Assembly: GCF_010093535.1 (NCBI RefSeq) | Contig: NW_022985168.1 | Span: 1,266,537-1,330,536 of the forward strand | Direction of reading: 5' to 3' | Source of the DNA: Lindgomyces ingoldianus | Taxonomy: Eukaryota; Ascomycota; Dothideomycetes; Pleosporales; Lindgomycetaceae | DNA length: 64,000 nucleotides | Shown: piece after piece, positions 55,334-64,000 of the stretch | Position numbering within the stretch: position 1 is the stretch's first letter | Layout: each line of letters opens with the position of its first letter | The notes under the pieces: generated by a model | Seen by the model: only the letters and a program-made list of their open reading frames with translations | Databases searched by the model: none | What the model was told of the DNA's origin: nothing | Translations under genes and position numbers: made by a program

Positions 55334-57589
55334 GGTGCACGCGCGAGCCGAGGTTGGGCGGGAAGGAGCGTCGTTGGGGGAGGGGGGAAGAGAGGATAGA
55401 GCTGGCAGAGCTGGCAGAGCTGTGCCTTTGAGAGGTTTCTGGAGTCGTTCAAGGTTGTATGTTGTATATGTTAGAGAGCAGGAGAGCAGGAGAGGGGAGA
55501 AGGCGAAGCGGCTTCATGTTGGGAGGCTGACGGATCCATGCCGACCGCCCCTGCCCGAGCCCGTGCACGGACGCACGATGCTAGTCGTATCGGAAGCAAC
55601 CTGATTCACCGCTTGCACTTTCCGAGCGCCTTTTCACTCCCTTCTCACTCGCTGCCTGCAGGCAGACGTGTTCTGGCCGCGGCACCGAATCGCTTCTTCA
55701 TACCTCTGCGCTTCTCTTCCTCGTGCTTTTCTGGCTGTTGAGACCCCCTTCCCGGTACCGGTCATCGGAATCCGAGCCCGAACCATGCGTGTCTCGTGAT
55801 GGCGAGGCGTGAATTAACCACATCACGCACCTTTTCGGACGGCCACAGCGTGGAGACATTCTGGAACCTCTCGTCTCAAGCAGCGCTTCACTTCCTAAGA
55901 TTGAAATCACCTGAGCTTCAATGCCAGCTCATTCTTTCCCTTTCCGGTTCTCCTTCCTCCCACTATCAGATCATTAAATTTGCACTTTCATTCCCCCTCA
56001 CACAGCCTCTGCTCTACATTAGTCTCCGTCACACTAACGAGGCACGACGAGTTTTTGCACGGCAAGCAGAAGCGGAGGTAAATTGTGACTGCCTCTCCTC
56101 TTCACTTTCGATGCCGGACAACATATTCACCGTCTTCGACGCTGTCTCTCTGGTTCCACGGAAGTCGGCCATCCGCCAATAAGTGAGAAAGGTTCGGTCA
56201 TCTTAGCCCTGACGTACCCCTTGCAAATTGTGCTCCGTAAACCCCCTACCCTTCAAACTCTCCCCTCAACACACGTATCTGCACTATCCGTGTCTTCCTC
56301 AAACGCCGCCATGCAGCCCGGTGTCGATCTCAATTCCCATTACCGAGTTTGCATTCATTCATCTTTAAACACCTCCCATGTGATGGAGAAACTTAAATCA
56401 TTGGGAAATAATTCATAATTAGCCCCAGGCCGGGTTGCGTTCGTTGCGTACGTGGTTCAACGCATGTGAATGTGTTCAAGGCATACAGTTGGATTGAAGA
56501 GGAAAGTCTCCCATGTTTCCAAGGCTTGTTTGAAGTTTGTAAACCAAACCTCCCCTTCTCATAGAATGGAGTATGGAGTTTAGCTCAAGGTGTATATATG
56601 GATTCTAGTGCATTGCTTGCTAATACTCAAATATCCTACACAGCCGCGATTTCTGCCCAGTATTCGATCTTCGGCGACTTGTGTCACAGTCTTCACATAC
56701 TACCACACTTTCTTTAAACCCCACTTTTGAGCACCCAGCTTCAGTTGCTACCGAATCCTCGACATTTCTGAGCCTATCGGCTAGATATGCTGCAAATGTT
56801 GGCAGTATAGTAGGTCCACTAACTATGCTTTTGGCTGACTAATGAAGGGTTCCATGCCTTTAGTATCATCATGCTTCAAAGTGCACGGGGCTGTCGACCA
56901 GTCAATATAGTAAGGTATGAATAGGCCGAGGTCGGCGGCCGGAGAGTGGGTTGACCATCCTTATTTCCTTTCTATATTTGTTTCTCAACAAGCTGGGATG
57001 CCTAGGCCTGATATTGTTTTCATCGCTTTCCGGTATTTTCATTGTATCGATGCTGATGGATAGGAATTCTTAAAGGGAATCTACTCTCCCCATTTATTTA
57101 CATAGCTCACTTATACGCTATCTAACAAGATCGTTACGATTTGGCTTGCGTTCATAAGATGTCTATATCTCTCATCTTGGAACAGTATGGATTGCATGCA
57201 CACGGCTTTGGTATTTCATCCCTCCCCTAATTCCTCATCTCTCTTAAGTATTGGTCAGAGCTGAATTTGTCGAAAAGTTCGAGATCCAATCCTCGCAGTT
57301 GTTGCTGCTCTCAAATAAGCTCAGGCCTACACCCCACCTTGGCCATACGCCTGCCTGCATACATGCCGCGAACCTCTGGACCCCCAAGTCACCTTCGCTT
57401 TTCCACATAGACTCATGATATAAAATCAATCGACGACATCGAAAAAGATGCGAATTCACGTACCATTGTCCAAGAGTGAGGAAACTCGATGTTCAAGTAT
57501 CCAGGATGGTGTGGGCGAATGATGAGTGCTGCTTCGGTGGGAAATATACAATTTTCATCTTAGAGTCGAGAAATTCTTATATTCAGAGC
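55334..57589. other. Gene-poor interval
   Basis: The first few hundred nt are the CDC34 promoter. A 128-codon frame (55796-56182, +) has no domain and no neighbouring splice sites. Nothing else was recognised. Confidence 0.4.
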
Positions 57590-58000
57590 AAACTCAGGAC
57601 GCTAAAGGACTCGAGGTTGCCGAAGACATTTGTTTCGAAGGATGCTCTGAGGTCGGAGTCGAGGATCGAGAGCATGGCGGCCAGGGGGTGAGCACGAGAA
57701 TGTCGATGCTGTGGTTTTGGCTGTCGAGGTCGCGGATATGTATGTCGAGGTCACAGCTTGGGGGCTGGAGATGTCGACGGCGTAGATTAGGACTTGTGTT
57801 GATGGGTATCTCTTTGATAGCTCTGCGGACGCAGTTTCTTGGGTTAAGGCCTGCTAAGCTAGCAAGATAATTGTGGAAGCATTTGCAGCCGCAAAGTTTC
57901 TTGCAATAGAATATCCAATGCTAATTGCGCCACTGGTGATGATAACCGTTTTGCCTGCAGCAGACAGGGAAGGCTTGGTAGGATTGATTGCCGGATAGGG
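57590..58000 (-). pseudogene. Short-chain dehydrogenase/reductase (SDR) pseudogene fragment
   Basis: On the - strand from about 57998 one frame reads PTKPSLSAAGKTVIITSGA, then ISIGYSIARNFAAANASTII, the NAD(P)-binding TGxxxGIG region of SDRs. It then hits TAG and continues TQETASAELSKRYPSTQVLI and YAVDISSPQAV. After a frame change it reads DLDSQNHSIDILVLT, and after another SDLRASFETNVFGNLESF, the NVxGN-like step of the same family. The catalytic YxxxK part is not recognisable. Multiple shifts and a stop mark it as dead. Confidence 0.7.
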
Positions 58001-61000
58001 TGCTTAATAGACTTTTTTAACAAAGTCCAGAGTATTCTCACATCAGTTGTAAGCTTTTAGAGCATCCCTTAGTGCGTCTGAAGTCATTGCTAGAGATGGT
58101 AGGGCTCAAGATTGGTGTCTGAAAGTTAGCAGCTGTGTTAAATTAAGACTTACTAGAACAATAATTAAGAATATTGCAATTAACCAACTTCCTTTAGGAA
58201 CCCCTTATAAACCTACAGCTCCTTTAATCCTTTCGTGTTTAACTCCGTTTTCGTGCGTTCAAACAACGCCGATTGAGGTCACCGCCCTGTCAACAGAGTC
58301 AATGTCAACATCCACATCTCTTCACGCTATCAACCCTCTTTGGGCATACCCGAAAATCTTCTAACGCCAGTTAATTATTAGCGCACACGGTTTCTAATGC
58401 GTTCTTGCGTGATTCTAGTTTAATCGGACACCTTTCATGCTAATAGCCCAGCGTCTGAGAAGTTTTGTCTGGCTTAACTAGGATTTCTAACTACTACTCC
58501 TAATGTTGGGTTATGCATGACTAGGATATTTTACGATAGAAGATTGCGTCCTGTAAATTTTTTCTGTGATTCCAGCTAGAGGCTCGACTGATTAATTCCG
58601 CCGTGCTAATATTCCATTGCACTTGCTGATGTGTTGTAAGCCAGGCATGTTTCCACTGACTTTTCATAATAGGCTGTGTTGCATTTCCGACGCAGAATTC
58701 TTCAGGCTTACCATGCAGCCTACTCTTCCTCTAGTTCTTTGCACTGCTTTGAACAATCCACTCATTTAACACCGGGCTTGTTGTCGATCGAAGGATTCGA
58801 TTTCCATACAGCCACGTAAATTTAGAGATGACATCAGAGAGGGTTTGGAATGGGCTGCGCCGTATGCCGTATCATTGCGTCCAACTTGTACACTTGGATC
58901 CAGGAAGGCGCCCTTTGTGGTAGAAAAAGGACTGTCGGCGTGGATGAGGCAACAATCAAAACATTCGAGATGCGACCCGCGAGAGAATCGGATAGCCCTC
59001 AGAACTAAATGAGTTGCTCTGAGAGAGACGGACTCACAGGCATTGCGATAATTCATCCTAGCACAACGCGGCTAGCACAGGAAGGAACTATTCTACTACA
59101 CGTCTTGACACTAATGATTGGAAGTAGGGCTACGTTTGCATTACTATTTCGTGACTATGCGAGTCTTGGAGGGCGAAAGCGTCACTGTAGAATGGAGGCC
59201 TGGATAAATCTAGAGAACAAGCCGCGGCATAGTTGCTATCTAGTAATGTAAAGGCATCCTTGGGCTGCACGTGGATAAGTGCTCTGTCTTGTAGCCACGG
59301 AAGTTATGGGGTACATAACAAGAAGACTACGTCATTGAGGAACAAAATGGTATCGAACTCCGCCGCTTAGACCGCTATTTCCTCTCGAAGTAATTAGACC
59401 TGATCTCGCAGGTTTGCTAGGAAAGGAATCCGCTCAACATATCAGTGCGATCATGGATGAGGTTATGCCAAAACGTTAGGCAGGAGTAGGTGAGTTCTTG
59501 TGCATGGATCTCACGAATGTCTGCTGACCTCGATGATTTAGGATATGAGTAGAATGTTGACTGAGCCTACTACAGAAAATAGCATGTCGTCATCCGAGCT
59601 GTCTGGCATCCTGAAACTACATTATTCTTCTATCATCAAGAGCTCAGGTTACGAGTGGAACGATGACTGAGGCAAAACTAAGCGCTACAAAACTAAGCGC
59701 TACAAAACTGGCACTTAGCAGCTAGGGTCTTCTTACGCCAGGAGCCCAGGATGTTCCATGACCCCACGACCTTTGGTTTGATAGTGACTAACATATCCTC
59801 TCGGCGCTCTTCAACACTAGCATCTGCTTATGAGGTGGATAGTCCCTGCAAATAAGTACTAGATAGCTAGTAGGATTTTTTAATTGGTTCATTTACCAAG
59901 CACAGTGCACCTTCCCTGCTTATCTTTCCTGCTAGAGAGGCTTCATTCAGATCTCCACGCCCACCTTATCAGCTGTATACATGGTGATTTCCTCCCTCAA
60001 TTTGTTGGTTTGAGCTTGCTTTGGTAGTATGCGGTATATATTGTAAGTATGTATTGTTCTCCGAAAGGGTGGTATTCAGGAATTCGCTATTACTCGAGTA
60101 CTTTCTTTTTATCGTTCTTATATCTCAACACTTTTCCAACTCGATAATTTTCTGCATACCATATTTTCTCACAAAGCGGGAGAGTTTCCTTAGCTTCTTA
60201 TTATCTAACACATGACGATACCAGCTTCATATTCAGCTCGACTACACTGGCTCTTTATGAGCATACAAGCTATTCTACAAAATATAGGTCTACGGGATGA
60301 ACCTTTAGAAAAGGCACTGTAACTAAGTTAACCGTAGGAAGGGTAGTCCCTAAAATCTGCTCTGCGAAGGACGTGGAGCGTTCTACCTGAGCCTCTTAAT
60401 TATATTTCACATTTATTACCCTTACGGAAGTACGACCGTGAGTTTATTCTTCAACCCATTCCATCCACCAACGCATCAAGCCCAACACATTTGATGGATC
60501 TCGCGCGTGGGCCACGAAGACTTAAAGTTGAGACAACCCCTCAAAGCGTGCTTCCTCGCCCTTAGATAACGATAAAAGGCGGACTAAGTAGCAAATTTTC
60601 GCTTTGTGAAAGCCTGCGTTGACCCTCAGCGTGTCTCCTTCTCATCCCGTGCAAACTATTAGATCTCACTATATTTTTCGCATCAGACATGGTAACATAT
60701 GGAGCCCAGCAACAGCAGCCATCAGCTCCAGGCCATTTTATCAAATATTCTTATTGCTCATTGAGAACAAAAGAGACTCAAAAGGCAACCTAAGAGAATA
60801 ACTCAAAAACCCTAGACGTAAATCACCCACAAGAGTAGCGTTAATTTGCCCTATAAAATATGTTGTTCAGAAACGGTTGGACGCCCTCTGGTCCAAGTTT
60901 CTTTAAGGAATCTTGACTCAGACTTATTTTGAGACCCACTACCTAGCTCTGGGTCTGCTGCGGAGGACGACAGAAAGGTAGAACAGAAAATAAAAGAGGT

Positions 61001-61436
61001 TAGGCCTTCAATGTGCTCGCGCGTCGTGAGCTCAATATGGAATGGATTCTGCGTTATGAGTAGCGAGATATGAAGGGAGATATGCTACAAGACTAGACTA
61101 CGAGGAAGCTAGGGGGAATTTATAGGGAGAATAGAAGGGGAGCTTCGTAGGGTTCAACAAAGGACAAGTTGTGGTGAAGGCTGTACTGTGAGCAGACGAG
61201 GTGGCCGAAGCCTGAGATTTGGGATAAGAGTGCACACCAATCGTGATAATCTGACATGTTTTGATTTACAAAAGTCTATGATGCCTACTGTTATATCTAA
61301 GGTTTAAAAACTACAGCGCATGTGGATGAAAATAGGATAAAGTTCTCAAACATGGAACATCAATAACCTGGCAACCCGTCTGCGCCCCAAACAAATCCAG
61401 TATTTACAGATGAAAATAGGACCAATAACGCGGGAA
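58001..61436. other. Gene-poor interval with small repeats
   Basis: No gene was recognised in 3.4 kb. A 15-nt tandem repeat (ACAAAACTAAGCGCT-like, two full units and a partial) lies at about 59680-59715. Two 26-nt related sequences, GATATGAGTAGAATGTTGAC and GTTACGAGTGGAACGATGAC, lie near 59540 and 59646. The open frames at 58766-59251, 60021-60215 and 60562-60801 show no motif. Confidence 0.45.
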
Positions 61437-63203
61437 CTAATTATACCTCCTAGTCAGCCTCACGCGAATGTCCTCAACTGGACCTCTACTCGCTCCAGCC
61501 AGCCCCATCTTTGGAATCACAATTTCCTCTCCCACTGTGGGTCCCAAATCCCACATAACCAATAAACTAGCCGCGAAAATCAATACTTCCTTCTCCGCAA
61601 AGTATCGACCCTTGCACTTGTATAGGCCGCCGCCAAAGGTGTGCAAGTTCTTCATAGTCACACGAGGGTTTCCGTTCGGGCCCTCCTCAATGAAGCGTTC
61701 TGGGATGAACTTCTCTGGCTCCGCAAAAATGCGTTGGTCCATTTGCATGGTGCCGTTGGAGAGCACGAGAGTTGTACCAGCAGGTATGGTGTATGATTGT
61801 GGACGCTTCTTGCCGAACATGGCAGCGTCCGCGGCGGATTCTTTCAAGGTGACGGGCTTGATAACTTGGCGGACACCAAGTCCAGACATGTTCATACGCA
61901 TGGTCTCGTAGAATGCTGACTTGATAAGTGGGCAGTTCTTCGTTAGACCATCGACGTCGATTTCAAGCTTAGGGAAGCCTTGTGGCCCGCGCTCTCCGGA
62001 CGGAGAGACCTTGACGTACGGCGCGATTTCTTCGCGGATGTCGGAGAGGATGGCAGAGTTGCTGTAGATGTGCAGGAGCATCCAGAAGACGTTCTTGTTT
62101 GAGTTTACGTTCACACCCCAGATAACCGAAACATCGTTGGTCTTTTGCAAGGTAGGAGAAGCGTTGTTGTCAACCCAAACTTTCACACGCTGTTGCATGA
62201 TATCCGAAATATCGTCGAGCTGGCCATTGTATCTTGGTCCAGGGTCTTCTCCACGCTGCATGGCTGCCACAGCATTGTGCCATTCTTCCATAGCGACGGT
62301 GAGACGGTTGCGGCAGCCGACGGCCTTGCGACCAGCAGCAGTGAAATTTTGGACAAGCGGGGCAACAAGGTGGTGGACACCCTCATCAAAGTCCCAAAGA
62401 TCATATTGGAGATTAGGATTGTTCTTGATCAAGCCCTTGCCCCAGAGCATGTCGATGACAACCTGACCCATATAGTTGACAACCAGTCCGTAGAAGTTTG
62501 CGTCGAAGGTACCATCACTGTTGAAGTTTACTTTGGCAGCTTCTTCCCATTGCTTAAGAGGCTTGCCCTCGGCGTCAGGAGTGGACCACGGCGCGGAGGT
62601 GACGAGACAGGCGGCGTTAATCTCCTGAGCCTTCGCAGTCTTGCTTGTTGCCTCGTTGATGAAGTCCTCCTTCAGCATGAGATTCAGGCCCTGGTGGTTG
62701 GCATGGAATGCATGATGCTCATCGCGAGTGGCGTGCTTGTCGGCAAAAGCTGCATTCATGAACCATTCTAGGATCTTCTGCTTGTTTAGGGTGGCCGATT
62801 TTTGCGCAAAAATTTGCTGGACGAGGGAGGGCATGTTGATGACATAGTATTTGGAAAGGCCGATGCGGTAAGAGATGATTCCATCTCCACTGGTGTCACT
62901 ACGGTATACTCAGTGATGCCCATCCTGTGCTGGATTGGCAAGTACGTACCGGTCACGGGAAAGAGTCCCCTCAATATCCCTCGCAAAAGAGACAGCGGAC
63001 CCTACAAATGGAACCCAATATGGGATGCGATTCGGAGTCTTCGATGCAGCATCTACTTGGTTTATGGCGACGCGGCTTCGAACTTCGGTGATAACGCGAG
63101 TAAGGACGCAAGAAAGAACAAAGAAAGAGAGAATTGAAATTACTGGTGACGTTAAAAGCCCCTGAATATAGGGGATTTCCTGAAAAGAACGGAGGAGACC
63201 CAT
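61437..63203 (-). CDS. Cytochrome P450 monooxygenase (CYP7/CYP8-like clan)
   Basis: Membrane-bound heme monooxygenase. Two exons (63203-62950, 62889-61437) with a 60-nt intron give 568 residues. The N-terminal VISILSFFVLSCVLTRVI is an ER anchor. It is followed by the Pro-rich hinge PNRIPYWVPFVGSAVSFARD. The helix-K ExxR is ETMR near 412. The heme loop FGGGLYKCKGRYFA has its Cys ligand near 510; it has FxxGxxxC and KxG. The meander region EPEKFIPERFIEEGPNG is present. The overall pattern resembles fungal P450s annotated as sterol/prostacyclin CYP7-CYP8-like. The substrate cannot be told. No biosynthetic cluster partner is next to it except an SDR relic 3 kb away. Confidence 0.92.
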
Positions 63204-64000
63204 TATTGCTGTATGTTGATGGATGATCGTGAATCAAAGGAAGCTATGCGAGGTACCCAAGATGCTACAAATCGAAAAATAATATAAAGAGATCATCAAG
63301 TGCGGTATATTCCTGCGTGCCTGTCAGATCGAAACACCGCGCACTCTCATACTTCTCAATCGTTTGTTAGTGATGTGAGATTCCCGCCAAACCGACTATT
63401 CTAGGCTTTATGCATGGCAGTGCATGTCCGGACCCCTAGCGACCGGCTGTAGGTCAAAGGCATCCCACTGGGTTCGAAGGCGGGCTGAAAATAACCTGGT
63501 TCTTCCCGCTTGAGCTTGGCAGGCTTCGGCTGGTTAGTTGTCAACGACTGGGTGGAGGGCAGGTGGAAAAATGACACTGCCATGACAGCTGCGCTTGTGC
63601 CGACTAGGATGTGCCCAGGGCTGGCCAACCTAGATAATCAGAGAAATTACCGAATCCGTTCTTTGATTGGCCTTCTATCGGACGCCGGAGAAGGGTATCG
63701 TGAAACATGCTAGCATAAGGCTGAGGAAGATGAGGCTGAAAACTTTGCGCGCTCTGTCCAACAAAGAGAAAACTAGTAGTTCTGTCATGACGCAAAGCCG
63801 CAACCACCGGGCAGCTGCTAGATATTCTCGATTTCATCGTATTCGTTTCGCGAGTCCGTTGCATTTCCTCAGGTGCCAACTTCAGCTGTGCGACGGATAT
63901 CGGGATTGGAGTGAAACATGTCTTCCGCTGGCAAGCTTGGAGGGATTTAGCGCGATCACGTGCGGGAGCCAGCCGCGAGAGGGCAGTCGTGGCACTGTGC
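63204..64000. other. Right-edge interval, unresolved
   Basis: This contains the P450 promoter and two overlapping minus-strand frames (63604-63864 and 63401-63628). They read FHDTLLRRPIEGQSKNGFG and ILVGTSAAVMAVSFFHLPST. A real gene continuing past the edge is possible, but no clean start or splice pair links them. Confidence 0.3.

Noticed and set aside
55796..56182. 128-codon + strand frame
   Set aside because: No domain or signal, and composition like the surrounding non-coding sequence.

Overview
The window reads as nuclear DNA of a filamentous ascomycete (Pezizomycotina). Genes are monocistronic and densely packed on both strands. Most contain short GT-AG introns of about 45-80 nt. Several products are typical of filamentous ascomycetes: a DUF2015 protein, a fungal CorA/Mnr2-type transporter, an L28e ribosomal protein, a GPI-anchored repeat protein and a STAND-type N-terminal helical protein. 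Decayed genes whose stop codons look like CpA-to-TpA changes fit repeat-induced point mutation (RIP), which is common in this group. The class (Leotiomycetes or Dothideomycetes) cannot be fixed from the sequence alone.

Layout. 1-6 kb holds SEC15 (partial, exocyst), LYS9 (lysine synthesis), GET4 (tail-anchored protein insertion) and an intron-containing tRNA-Gly(CCC). 6-12.5 kb is accessory: a small secreted cysteine-rich protein, a decayed gene of unknown family, and a 727-residue protein with a STAND-like N-terminus. 14-17.5 kb is housekeeping: an SF3B4/Hsh49 splicing factor, ribosomal protein L28e and a DUF2015 protein. 17.5-20.5 kb is gene-poor and carries the second copy of a short TATA-containing repeat also found at 6.4 kb. 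20.6-36.1 kb is a compact block: lipid-droplet hydrolase, DCP1, an OCRL-like inositol 5-phosphatase, a stand-alone GAR synthetase, a thioesterase, an MFS transporter, mitochondrial mS33, RNase III and a FAT1-type acyl-CoA synthetase. 36.9-38.6 kb is a GPI-anchored wall protein with three internal repeats. 39.4-43.9 kb is decayed and AT-rich, with TPR-gene relics and a possible solo LTR. 43.9-55.3 kb is housekeeping again: a CorA Mg2+ transporter, SPC1, RBX1, a PNRC/EDC1-like protein, mitochondrial TrpRS, RVS161 and CDC34. 55.4-61.4 kb is gene-poor and contains an SDR pseudogene. A cytochrome P450 lies at 61.4-63.2 kb.

Functional links. There is no operon logic. Some genes do belong to shared systems: DCP1 and the PNRC/EDC1-like protein are a predicted decapping enzyme and activator pair; RBX1 and CDC34 are the RING and E2 of the SCF ubiquitin ligase; SEC15, RVS161 and the 5-phosphatase act in membrane traffic; FAT1, the thioesterase and the lipid-droplet hydrolase act in lipid metabolism. 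I found no clear new defence or metabolic system. The most unusual items are the stand-alone GAR synthetase, the dispersed TATA repeat, the accessory 6-12.5 kb segment and the micro-exons of 7 and 10 nt.
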